Assembly (NCBI GenBank): GCA_947168665.1
Contig: CAMVMX010000001.1
Span: 62,001-126,000, forward strand
Source: an uncultured Bacteroidales bacterium
GTDB taxonomy: Bacteria > Bacteroidota > Bacteroidia > Bacteroidales > P3
Reading direction: 5' to 3'
Length of the DNA stretch: 64,000 nt
Shown: positions 1 through 9,303 of the stretch, in pieces
How positions within the stretch are numbered: position 1 is the first letter of the stretch
Layout: each line of letters begins with the position of its first letter
Program-made: the position numbers and the translations under genes
Notes under the pieces: generated by a model
Databases searched by the model: none
Seen by the model: only the letters and a program-made list of their open reading frames with translations
Told to the model about the DNA's origin: nothing

Positions 1-870
1 CTTATCCTTTAGCTTTAACCATAAACTATTATTCCCTTTGAATGTTTCGCAGGCTGCTGAATACACTATACTATTTTGAGGGAACTTTTTTGTGATAAAT
101 AAATCCAGAAAAGTTTCACTTATCACTATCTTAGCTTCTTCTTCTTTTGAAAACACAACTAATCTATTCAAATCTTCCCCCCATAATTCAATTAACTTAG
201 GAAAATGAACCCTTACATCATTATAAAATTGACCTGTCAACAACCAATGCTGACCATCAGAATAGAGACCGTGGGTAACAAGAATTGTCACACCATTATC
301 TGGCAAATAATTCAGTATGATATCAGGGGTTACTTGTTCACCCTTTCTTATACAAGTATCCCAATCCAACATTTTCTTACATTTTGTTACGACTTCTTCA
401 TATCCGTTTTCCCCAGGTCTATTTATTACATTCAAAAGGCAAATGCTCTTTTTCTCACACAATGAGCCTCCCTTGCCAGAAGCCTTGTTGTTACTAATAT
501 TTTTAAACAATTCTTCTATATCTACAGCCTTCTCTTCTTCCTCCTCTTCTGGATAATAGCACCACATAATCACACCGCCATCCTTAATCTTTACGCAGAT
601 GGCTATATCGTCTTGATAAGCATTCTCCACATTCGGCATTGCCTTGATTTCATCCAGATGTTGTGCCATTTCTTCCACCGTCGCTGATGATTCGTAGATT
701 CGGGAGACATTATTCATCACCACCTCGGCATTGGCAAGCACTACCCGTGCCTCTTCTTCGGTGATTTCGTCCTTGTCCTTGTTGCAGCCCACTGCAAACA
801 GGCTGAGCAGCACACATGCCGCCAGTCCGAACAGCTTCGTTTTAATGTTCTTTTTCATTTTCAGTTGCAT
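1..870 (-). CDS. Partial lipoprotein with possible clan-CD (caspase/CHAT-like) cysteine peptidase motifs; C-terminus beyond window
   Basis: Minus strand is open from ATG at 870 (or MKK... at 858) to the window edge: MKKNIKTKLFGLAACVLLSLFAVGCNKDKDEITEEEA...TILVTHGLYSDGQHW...SIVYSAACETFKGNNSLW. Lipobox LFAVGC. Missing from the ORF track because no stop lies in the window. Confidence 0.75.
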   Translation of the reverse strand, partial: MQLKMKKNIKTKLFGLAACVLLSLFAVGCNKDKDEITEEEARVVLANAEVVMNNVSRIYESSATVEEMAQHLDEIKAMPNVENAYQDDIAICVKIKDGGVIMWCYYPEEEEEEKAVDIEELFKNISNNKASGKGGSLCEKKSICLLNVINRPGENGYEEVVTKCKKMLDWDTCIRKGEQVTPDIILNYLPDNGVTILVTHGLYSDGQHWLLTGQFYNDVRVHFPKLIELWGEDLNRLVVFSKEEEAKIVISETFLDLFITKKFPQNSIVYSAACETFKGNNSLWLKLKDK

Positions 871-1206
871 TTATACACAAGAAGGGGTTATGTCTTCCTT
901 CGTTGTGCTGGGTTCGACTTTTTCTCACGGCCCGGTGAATACCAATACAATACAAGAAAGTGGAGCCATCCATTTGACCCTATTTTTATCGGTAGGGCTT
1001 CGACTCCCTTAAAGTACAAAATACGGTTCAGTGAATTGCTCCACTGAAGGATGTATCATGAGGATAATACAATCCAACAGGGGCATTCATCTTCCCTGTA
1101 TTCCAAGTACTTTTTTGTGAAGTGTCGAAGTTCACCGATATTGGAATAGAGCGAAAATGCGCTTTCTCAATCACATACAGACATATCCTTTTTATGTCTG
1201 CGGGTG

Positions 1207-1214
1207 CAAATATA
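1207..1214 (-). promoter_or_regulatory. Bacteroidetes -7 box TATATTTG upstream of the left-edge lipoprotein
   Basis: Reverse complement of caaatata; matches TAnnTTTG. Confidence 0.5.
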
Positions 1215-1305
1215 CAAATTTATTTTAATATAGCGGCATTATTTCTGTATTCCACCTTTTAAATGCCTGAAGGCTCGAACATTGTGCGATACCAAAGAGC
1301 ACCCG

Positions 1306-1346
1306 CCCCGCTCCTTCTTCGCTAAATTAGCGAAGAAGGAGCGGGG
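1306..1346. repeat. Long perfect hairpin (18-19 bp stem)
   Basis: ccccgctccttcttcgct-aaatt-agcgaagaaggagcgggg. Confidence 0.85.
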
Positions 1347-1525
1347 AAGGTGGGGTTGGCGACCATGCTTCTAACGAGCATGCAGTGTCGCTGCGACACA
1401 ATAAAAAAACGGTTATCCCGTTAATACAAATGACGAAATAAGTCCCCAAACATAAACACTTGTCGACCCCGAGTAGGACGACGCCCTTTTTGAAAACAAC
1501 AATTCAACAATAATAACATAACGCT

Positions 1526-3088
1526 ATGATTGACAACACTGGTACACCTTTCAACGCCGTGAGCGGCGAGAAACATTTAGGAATCATCCCCTCCATGGCC
1601 AACCGCCACGGCCTCATTGCCGGGGCCACGGGCACGGGCAAGACCTGCACGCTGCAGAATCTGGCCGAGACTTTCAGCGCCATGGGTGTGCCGGTGTTCG
1701 CCACTGACATCAAAGGCGACCTCTCGGGAGTGGCCAAGGCCGGCGGCGGCAACGTGCATTTCGAGAAGAGCATCGAGGACAACGGGCTGAAGGCCTGCGG
1801 CTTCGAGTACAGGGAGTTTCCCGTGTGCTTCTGGGATGTATTTGGCGAGCAGGGCCACCCGCTGCGCACCACCGTCAGCGAGATGGGGCCGATGCTGCTG
1901 AGCCGCATTCTGGATTTGAACGACACGCAGAGCGACGTGCTGAGCATGGTGTTCCGCATTGCCGACGACCAGCAGTTGCTGCTCCTCGACCTCAAGGACC
2001 TCCGCAAGATGCTGGAGGAGGTGGGCAACAACCGCGCCCAGTATACGACCAGCTACGGCACCGTGGCCCCCGCCACAATCGGGGCCATCCAGCGCAGCCT
2101 CCTGACATTAGAGAGCCAGGGGGGCGACAAGTTCTTCGCCGAGCCGGCCATCGATATTTTCGACTTTATGCAGACCCGCGGCGGTCGCGGCGTGATCAAC
2201 ATCATGGCGTCGGACAAGATTATCAACTCGCCCAAGGTCTACACCTCCTTCCTGCTCTATCTGCTCAGCGAGCTGTATGAGCAGCTGCCCGAGGTGGGCG
2301 ACCTGGACAAACCCAAGCTGGTGTTTTTCTTCGACGAGGCCCACATGCTCTTCAATGGCATCAACAAGGCCCTGTTGGAGAAGATTGAGCAGATGGTACG
2401 CCTTATCCGCTCCAAGGGGGTGGGCATCTATTTCTGCACCCAGAACCCCGATGATATTCCCGACAATGTGCTGGGGCAGCTGGGCAACCGTGTGCAGCAC
2501 GCACTGAGGGCCTACACCCCGCGCGACCAGAAGGCTGTGCGGACGGCGGCAGAGACCTTCCGCGCCAATCCGGCTTTCGACACCACGACGGCCATCACCG
2601 AGATGGGGGTGGGCGAGGCACTGGTGTCTTTCCTCGACGCCAAGGGTGTGCCCACCATGGTGGAGCGCGCCCGCATCCTGCCCCCGCAGGGACAGGCCGG
2701 CGCACTGACTCCGGACGAGCGGCAGCGCATCATAAGTACGTCGATGGTTTATGGCAAATACGACCGCGTGAACGACCGCGAGTCGGCCTACGAGATACTG
2801 AGCGAGCGCATGCAGCAAGCCCTCGAGGCCAAAGAGCAGGCACAGCAGCAGAAGGAGGAGGAGAAACGCCTGAAGGAGGAGGCACGCCAGCAGCGCGAAG
2901 AGGAGCGCCAGGCAGCCGCCGAGGAGCGCAAACGCAAGGCCGAGGAACGCGAGCGGCAGCGCGCCAAGGAGAAGAGCCTGGGCGGCAGCCTGCAGAAGAT
3001 GGTGGTGACCAAGGCCAAACGCGAGCTGGTGAACCAAGCCTTCAAGCTGGGCCGCGGCCTGCTGGGCTCGCTGCTGAAAGGGAAATAG
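1526..3088 (+). CDS. DUF853 / HerA-like ATPase (YjgR family)
   Basis: 520 aa; N-terminal IPSMANRHGLIAGATGTGKTCTLQ Walker A, VFFFDEAHMLF Walker B; C-terminal E/K/R-rich coiled coil. Confidence 0.85.
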   Translation: MIDNTGTPFNAVSGEKHLGIIPSMANRHGLIAGATGTGKTCTLQNLAETFSAMGVPVFATDIKGDLSGVAKAGGGNVHFEKSIEDNGLKACGFEYREFPVCFWDVFGEQGHPLRTTVSEMGPMLLSRILDLNDTQSDVLSMVFRIADDQQLLLLDLKDLRKMLEEVGNNRAQYTTSYGTVAPATIGAIQRSLLTLESQGGDKFFAEPAIDIFDFMQTRGGRGVINIMASDKIINSPKVYTSFLLYLLSELYEQLPEVGDLDKPKLVFFFDEAHMLFNGINKALLEKIEQMVRLIRSKGVGIYFCTQNPDDIPDNVLGQLGNRVQHALRAYTPRDQKAVRTAAETFRANPAFDTTTAITEMGVGEALVSFLDAKGVPTMVERARILPPQGQAGALTPDERQRIISTSMVYGKYDRVNDRESAYEILSERMQQALEAKEQAQQQKEEEKRLKEEARQQREEERQAAAEERKRKAEERERQRAKEKSLGGSLQKMVVTKAKRELVNQAFKLGRGLLGSLLKGK

Positions 3089-3140
3089 TCCCGGAGAAGT
3101 TCCCCCTACTCACCGTCTGAGTGAGGCCGGAACGGGGCCG

Positions 3141-4725
3141 GATTCCCCGTTAGGGGATAGCGCTTAATAGAAAAGAGTGTGAACGAGAGAAAGATTCCCC
3201 GTTAGGGGATGACGCTTAATAGAAAAGAGCGTGAACGGGAGAAAGATTCCCCGTAGGGGATGGCGCTTAATAGAAGATGTGATTGAGAGAAAACCCCTAC
3301 GGGGTATTTGAATGATGGATTATGGGGACGCTATTAAGAGATAAGCCCTACGGGCTATCTTGTTGAAGTTGGAAGAGGGAAAGATTCCCCGTAGGGGATG
3401 GCGCTTAATAGAAAAGAGCGTGAACGGGAGTAAGATTCCCCGTTAGGGGATGACGCTTAATAGAAAAGAGTGTGAACGGGAGAAAGATTCCCCGTTAGGG
3501 GATGGCGCTTAATAGAAAAGAGTGTGAACGAGAGAAAGATTCCCCGTAGGGGATGGCGCTTAATAGAAAAGAGCATACAGGGAGAAAGATTCCCCGTAGG
3601 GGATGACGATTAATAGAAAAGAGCATACAGGGAGGAAGATTCCCCGTAGGGGATGACGCTTAATAGAAAAGCGTGTGAACGAGAGAAAGATTCCCCGTAG
3701 GGGATGGCGATTAATAGAAGATAAGATTGAGAGAAAACCCCTACGGGGTATCGCGAGGACGGAGAAGGGGGAGCTGCTATTAAGAGGAAAGCCCTACGGG
3801 CTATCTTGTTGATGATGGAAGGGAGAAAGATTCCCCGTAGGGGATGGCGCTTAATAGAAAAGAGCATACAGGGAGAAAGATTCCCCGTTAGGGGATGACG
3901 CTTAATAGAAGATGAGATTGAGAGAAAACCCCTACGGGGTATCGCGAGGACGGAGAAGGGGGAGCTGCTATTAAGAGGAAAGCCCTACGGGCTATCTTGT
4001 TGATGATGGAAGGGAGAAAGATTCCCCGTAGGGGATGGCGCTTAATAGAAAAGAGCATACAGGGAGAAAGATTCCCCGTTAGGGGATGACGCTTAATAGA
4101 AGATGAGATTGAGAGAAAACCCCTACGGGGTATCGCGAGGACGGAGAAGGGGAAGTTGCTATTAAGAGATAAGCCCTACGGGCTATCTTGTTGATGATGG
4201 AAGGGAGTAAGATTCCCCGTTAGGGGATGACGATTAATAGAAAAGAGCGTGAACGGGAGAAAGATTCCCCGTGGGGATGGCGCTTAATAGAAAAGAGTGT
4301 AAACGGGAGAAAGATTCCCCGTTAGGGGATAGCGCTTAATAGAAAAGAGTGTGAACGGGGCAGGATTCCCCGTTAGGGGATGGCTATTAAAAGAAAAGAG
4401 CATACAGGGAGGAAGATTCCCCGTTAGGGGATGACGCTTAATAGAAAAAAGCATATAGGAAGAAAGATTCCCCGTTAGGGGATGGCGCTTAATAGAAGAT
4501 GGAATTGAGAGAAAACCCCTACGGGGTATTTGAATGATGGAAAAGGGGGACGCTATTAAGAGATAAGCCCTACGGGCTATCTTGTCGAAGCTGGAAGGGA
4601 GAAAGATTCCCCGTTAGGGGATAACGCTTAATAGAAAAAAGCATACAGAGAGAAAGATTCCCCGTTAGGGGATGACGCTTAATAGAAAAAAGCATACAGG
4701 GAGGAAGATTCCCCGTTAGGGGATG
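3141..4725. repeat. Array of ~33 short hairpin units (A-type ~51-52 bp period, interspersed B-C pairs)
   Basis: Repeated gattccccgt(t)aggggatggcgcttaatagaaaagag... (about 23), aacccctacggggtat (5) and aagccctacgggctat (5), read directly. Confidence 0.95.
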
Positions 4726-4899
4726 GCGATTATGGAGAGTCGCAATCTCTGCTTGGCGGGCTATGCCGTTGGGTGTTTTCGATGGGTTGTTTCGTGTATC
4801 CATAAACGGAGCCGGTGAGGCGACTACCATTCGCCACACCGGCTGCGGGGGGGGTATTGCTGCGGAGGGTGACATTATCTCACCACTCCGATTCAAGGC

Positions 4900-5661
4900 T
4901 TAGAAGTGGTAGTTGAAGCCGAGGCGGAAGAGGCCGAGATGGTCTTCCAGTGTCTCGGCGTTGAGGTTGGCAACACAGCGGAAAGAATTGGAGGTTCTTT
5001 TGCTTTCGCGGATGTCGCCATCGTCGGTGGAACGATAGTGTGCAGTGGAGGTGGTGAAGGCAAGGCCCAGAAGGTCGACATAGAGGTCGGCCGAGAAGCG
5101 GTTGCTGATGCGGTAGTTGACACCCGGGACAATGGAGAGGGAGAAGTTGGAGGTGGTGGTATTGCCGGTGCTTGTCTCGTCGCGAGCGCTGATAACGCCA
5201 TCGATGGCGGTGCGGAAGGTGTGTGTCTTGACGGCTGGGATGAAGCCATAAGCGGCCTGTGCCTCGGCGAAGAAGGTGAAGCGGTTGGCGGTCAGGAATG
5301 AATAGCGGAAGTAGGGCGCGATATAGAATCCTGTTGAGGTGGTCTTTACCCAGCCCTCGAAATCTGGACTGGTATAGTAAGAATCATAGACACTATAATC
5401 CTTAATGGTGCTGGATGTGAATCCGAGGACGATGCCTACGTGCATCTGCGGGTTGATGTTGTAGCCGAACTTGGGGGCAATGGCGAGGTCGGTGTGGACG
5501 TCGGCGGGCAGGGTGAACTCGGTGGTTGTGGTGCCAATGGAATTGGAGTACCATCCATTACCACCGCTGGTGTTGAAGCCGATTTGGCCTCCGATTACGA
5601 ACTGAGCATTGGCAGCGAAAGCAAAGGCTGCGAGTGCGATGGTCAATACGATTTTCTTCAT
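4900..5661 (-). CDS. Outer membrane beta-barrel (porin-like) protein
   Basis: Signal peptide MKKIVLTIALAAFAFAANAQF; alternating aromatic beta-strand pattern; ends LFRLGFNYHF. Confidence 0.75.
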   Translation of the reverse strand: MKKIVLTIALAAFAFAANAQFVIGGQIGFNTSGGNGWYSNSIGTTTTEFTLPADVHTDLAIAPKFGYNINPQMHVGIVLGFTSSTIKDYSVYDSYYTSPDFEGWVKTTSTGFYIAPYFRYSFLTANRFTFFAEAQAAYGFIPAVKTHTFRTAIDGVISARDETSTGNTTTSNFSLSIVPGVNYRISNRFSADLYVDLLGLAFTTSTAHYRSTDDGDIRESKRTSNSFRCVANLNAETLEDHLGLFRLGFNYHF

Positions 5662-5703
5662 GGTGTGAAAATTTTAGGGTTAATATATTGTGATTTGACT
5701 TTG

Positions 5704-5711
5704 CAAAGATA
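5704..5711 (-). promoter_or_regulatory. -7 box TATCTTTG for the beta-barrel gene
   Basis: Reverse complement of caaagata, ~43 nt upstream of the start. Confidence 0.55.
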
Positions 5712-5789
5712 CACATTTTTTCGGAAACGGAGAGTGTTTTAGGCGAAGGCCCGCCAGCCATCTTTTCCCCTGCCCGTGGGGGGCAAGGG

Positions 5790-6491
5790 TTAGTTCTGAC
5801 GCACAGCACGGACAGCGATGCCAGTGTTGCGGACGCCGTCGTACATGTCCTGGTAGCCCGAGCGGAAGCCGAAGACCCACGCGTAGACCGGGCGGCCCGT
5901 GTCGAGCGAACTCGACCAGTAGAGGCCGTCGCTGCCGTCGCCGTAGAGCGAACTGTCCGAGCGGGCGCCGGCGGCGGGAAGAAAGAGACTGTTACCATTG
6001 GAGCCGGTGAAGCGGAGACCGTACACTCCATTCTGCGTTGTCCACTGGCTGGTGGTGTGGTCCATCAGCTCCTGCCACTCATCCCTTGTTGGGGTACGAC
6101 CGCCGTAGTTGGCGGAGGCGGCATCGTCGCCAGGCTGTAGGGTGGTCAGGTTGTCGGTGAAGCCATTGTAGCCATAACTCGATTTATTGCAGTATTTGGT
6201 GAGAAGGTAATCGTCCCCGTTGCAGTAACGGTAGGTACTCCAGTTGTAGACGCTTTTGGGGCTGGTCTCGCCCCAGGCAAAGTAGTCGCCATAGTCCTCC
6301 GGCGAGTCGGCACCCACGTTGCGCGTAGCCCACAGCAGACCGCTGGGCAGGCCAAGGTCAACCCAGTCGCTGATAGGTTCCGGCCGGTTGTTGCCGGGGT
6401 CTATAGGTTCTATTTTCTCTCCGCATCCGTCGAGTAGAGCGGTGGTTACCAGCATCATGATGGCCATAAACAATGTTGTCAAGTATTTCAT
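5790..6491 (-). CDS. FISUMP-type surface lipoprotein
   Basis: Lipobox TALLDGC; VDLGLPSGLLWATRNVGADSPEDYGDYFAWGET...TPTRDEWQEL...YWSSS. Confidence 0.75.
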   Translation of the reverse strand: MKYLTTLFMAIMMLVTTALLDGCGEKIEPIDPGNNRPEPISDWVDLGLPSGLLWATRNVGADSPEDYGDYFAWGETSPKSVYNWSTYRYCNGDDYLLTKYCNKSSYGYNGFTDNLTTLQPGDDAASANYGGRTPTRDEWQELMDHTTSQWTTQNGVYGLRFTGSNGNSLFLPAAGARSDSSLYGDGSDGLYWSSSLDTGRPVYAWVFGFRSGYQDMYDGVRNTGIAVRAVRQN

Positions 6492-6546
6492 AATGTAATT
6501 TTTAAAGGTGAATAATGTTTAATTTTGCAGTATTGTGTTCAATTTG

Positions 6547-6554
6547 CAAATATA
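6547..6554 (-). promoter_or_regulatory. -7 box TATATTTG for the FISUMP lipoprotein
   Basis: Reverse complement of caaatata upstream of start 6491. Confidence 0.5.
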
Positions 6555-6653
6555 CACATATTTACCGATATGTATAACTTTTTTTGCTTAAAAGTAAAAA
6601 GGGAGGCACCGACGGGCGGTGTCTCCCCTGTTTGTGTATGGATGTTTGGGGAA

Positions 6654-8075
6654 TTAGAAGTAGAGGTCGCGTTCGCCTTCGCCTATCTTGCAGAGGTTGC
6701 CTTCGACACGCTTTTTGAGTTCCTCTTTGCTGAAGGTCTGGGTGAGCTGTTTGAGCAGCTCGAGGCCTTTGGCCTTGGTCTCGGGGGTAGCATAGTCCTC
6801 GAGGTATTCGCGGAAGGTGAACATGGCGTTGGGCTTGCAGTACTCCTTGATGAGGCCGGGTTTGGCGAGGTCCATGAAGTCGGCACCCACGCGACCTTTG
6901 CGGTAGCAGCCGGTGCAGAAGGAGGGGATGTAGCCGCCGTCGATCATCATGCTGATGACCTCGTCGAGGGAGCGGTGGTCGCCGAGGGTGAACTGGGCGC
7001 CGGTCTTCTGATGGTCGGACTGGTCGGTGCTGCCTTCGCCGGCATCGTAGCCGCCGGGGTTGGTCTCGGAGGCGGCACTGATCTGGCTTACGCCGTATTT
7101 GACCAGCTGGTCGCGCATTTCGGGCCGCTCGCGGGTGGAGATGATGATGCCGGTGTAGGGCATGGCGATGCGGATGATGGATACGATTTTCATGAAGTCC
7201 TTGTCGCTGACGGGGTGCGGCAGGTTTTCGGGCAGTGAGAAGGGGGTGCCTTCGGCAGGCTCGATGCGGGGGAAGCTGACGGTGTGGGGGCCGCAGCCGT
7301 AGTCCTCCTCAAGGTGGCGGGCATGCTCCATGATGGCGAGGATTTCGAAGCGGTAGTCGGTGAGGCCGAAGAGGACACCGAGGCCTACGTCGTCGATGCC
7401 GCCCTCCATGGCGCGGTCCATGCAGGTGAGGCGGTAGAGATAGTCGCCTTTGGGGGTGCCGGCGGGATGGAACTTGGCGTATTCGACGGGGTCGTAGGTC
7501 TCCTGGAAGCAGACGTAGGTGCCAATCTTCTCGGCTTTGAGCTTGGCAAAGTCTTCGACGCTCATGGGTGCGAGCTCGATGTTGATGCGGCGGATGGTGG
7601 AGCCTTTCTCGTCCTTGGCGGCATAGCAGCGACGGATGGCCTCGACCATGTAGTTGGCGTCGTTGCGGGGACTCTCGCCACAGATGAGGAGGGCGCGTTT
7701 GTGGCCCATGCGCAGCAGGTGGAGGGTCTCTTGCTCAATCTCGTCCATGGTGAGGACTTTGCGGAGGAGCTGTTTGTTGTCGCGGCGGAATCCGCAGTAG
7801 ACACAGTTGTTGACACAGGCGTTGCCGGTGTAGATAGGGGCAAAAAGGACGAGGCGTTTGCCGTAGATTTCCTCCTTGCAGTAGTGGGCGGTGTCCAGAA
7901 TCTTCTGGATGTCGGCCTCGTCCTCGACGCAGAGGAGTTTGGCCACGTCCTCGAGGTTGAGGCCTTTGAGCTTGCGGGCCTTGTTGAGGATGTCGTTCAG
8001 TTCGGACTGGGTCGGAACATTATTGTCGAGCAAGCCATAGAGCTTGTCGCGGTCGATGAAATTTTGATTTCTCAT
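6654..8075 (-). CDS. hydG: [FeFe]-hydrogenase H-cluster radical SAM maturase HydG
   Basis: 473 aa; radical SAM CVNNCVYC; IYGKRLVLFAPIYTGNACVNNCVYCGFRRDN; C-terminal FCTGCYRKGRVGADFM. Confidence 0.93.
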   Translation of the reverse strand: MRNQNFIDRDKLYGLLDNNVPTQSELNDILNKARKLKGLNLEDVAKLLCVEDEADIQKILDTAHYCKEEIYGKRLVLFAPIYTGNACVNNCVYCGFRRDNKQLLRKVLTMDEIEQETLHLLRMGHKRALLICGESPRNDANYMVEAIRRCYAAKDEKGSTIRRINIELAPMSVEDFAKLKAEKIGTYVCFQETYDPVEYAKFHPAGTPKGDYLYRLTCMDRAMEGGIDDVGLGVLFGLTDYRFEILAIMEHARHLEEDYGCGPHTVSFPRIEPAEGTPFSLPENLPHPVSDKDFMKIVSIIRIAMPYTGIIISTRERPEMRDQLVKYGVSQISAASETNPGGYDAGEGSTDQSDHQKTGAQFTLGDHRSLDEVISMMIDGGYIPSFCTGCYRKGRVGADFMDLAKPGLIKEYCKPNAMFTFREYLEDYATPETKAKGLELLKQLTQTFSKEELKKRVEGNLCKIGEGERDLYF

Positions 8076-8087
8076 GATATTTAGGAT

Positions 8088-8333
8088 TTACTGTTTTGTC
8101 AATACGGCTTTGGATTCGACGTCTTGCAGACGGCCCAGGCGGCCGGTGAGGGCGTTGATGCGGTCGGGCAAGCCTTCGACGATGAGGGAGATGACGGCCA
8201 CGGGACGCTGGTGGAAGGGCAACCCCTGCCGGCAGAGGACAATATCGGAAAATTCAGAAATGATGAGATTGATTTCTGCGGACCGTGAGCGGTCGAGTAC
8301 GAGTATGGTGATTGTTCCTATTCTCTTCTCCAT
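8088..8333 (-). CDS. TM1266-family iron-only hydrogenase system regulator
   Basis: 81 aa small ACT-like: MEKRIGTITILVLDRSRSAEINLIISEFSDIVLCRQGLPFHQRPVAVISLIVEG; 12 bp upstream of hydG. Confidence 0.85.
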   Translation of the reverse strand: MEKRIGTITILVLDRSRSAEINLIISEFSDIVLCRQGLPFHQRPVAVISLIVEGLPDRINALTGRLGRLQDVESKAVLTKQ

Positions 8334-8393
8334 CAGGTATTAGGCTTTTGGGTTAGACGAATATTACGTGTTGTTTTCGGCTGCAAAGATACG

Positions 8394-8401
8394 AAGATTT
8401 T
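8394..8401 (-). promoter_or_regulatory. -7 box TATCTTTG for TM1266-hydG
   Basis: Reverse complement of caaagata in the divergent intergenic region. Confidence 0.5.
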
Positions 8402-8455
8402 TGGGATTGCCAATAATGTCGAAGAAAAAAAACTCAATTATCAATAAAAAAATCG

Positions 8456-8463
8456 TATATTTG
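8456..8463 (+). promoter_or_regulatory. -7 box TATATTTG for crt-hbd
   Basis: tatatttgc 32 nt upstream of ATG 8495. Confidence 0.6.
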
Positions 8464-8494
8464 CAGTCCGAAAAAGAAACAAACAAAGTATACT

Positions 8495-9268
8495 ATGTAT
8501 AACTATATTAAGATAGAACAGAAAGAGGCCGTGACGGTGTTGACCATCTCGGCACCGAAAACGCTGAATGCACTGAACAGTGCCGTGCTGCGCGAAATGG
8601 ACGACGCGTTGACCCATCTGCCCGAGGGCACCCGTGTGCTGGTGGTAACGGGCGATGGGGAGAAATCGTTTGTGGCGGGAGCCGACATCAGCGAGATGGC
8701 CAACCTGAATGTGCCGCAGGGACAGACCTTCGGCAACCGCGGCGCGATGGTGTTCCGCCGGATTGAGACGCTGCCCATCCCCGTCATTGCCGCCGTCAAC
8801 GGCTTTGCGCTGGGTGGCGGATGCGAGCTGGCTATGGCTTGCGACATCCGCATCTGCTCGGAGAATGCCAAGTTCGGACAGCCCGAGGTGGGGCTGGGAA
8901 TCATTCCCGGCTTCAGCGGCACGGTGCGCCTGTCGCGCTTAGTGGGCATGGGCATGGCCAAGCAGCTTATCTATACCGGCAAGGCCATCAAGGCCGACGA
9001 AGCCCTGCGCATAGGGCTGGTGAACGCGGTGGTGCCCCAGGCCGAGCTGATGGACAAGGCGCTGGAGATGGCCAACCAGATGGCCGCCAACGCTCCGCTG
9101 GCAGTGGCCGCCGCCAAGCAGTGCATCAACGCCACATACGACATGGACATGGACTCCGCCATCCTGTATGAGAATGGGGCCTTCGGCCAGTGCTTCGGCA
9201 CCGAGGACCAGAAAAACGGCATGAAGGCTTTCCTGAACAAGGAGAAGCCCGCCTTCAAGGGGAAATAA
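8495..9268 (+). CDS. crt: Enoyl-CoA hydratase / 3-hydroxybutyryl-CoA dehydratase (crotonase)
   Basis: [42 protein letters not shown]. Confidence 0.88.
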   Translation: MYNYIKIEQKEAVTVLTISAPKTLNALNSAVLREMDDALTHLPEGTRVLVVTGDGEKSFVAGADISEMANLNVPQGQTFGNRGAMVFRRIETLPIPVIAAVNGFALGGGCELAMACDIRICSENAKFGQPEVGLGIIPGFSGTVRLSRLVGMGMAKQLIYTGKAIKADEALRIGLVNAVVPQAELMDKALEMANQMAANAPLAVAAAKQCINATYDMDMDSAILYENGAFGQCFGTEDQKNGMKAFLNKEKPAFKGK

Positions 9269-9303
9269 TCGGAACAAAACAATATTTTAAAACACTCAAT
9301 ACT

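Noticed and set aside
3141-4725. CRISPR array
   Set aside because: Intervening segments are themselves repeated and no cas genes are nearby
4570-4896. Minus-strand ORF with repeated LFSIKRHPLTGNL peptide (also 3610-3867)
   Set aside because: It is a translation of the hairpin array; the periodic peptide follows the DNA repeat and there is no start/RBS or conserved domain
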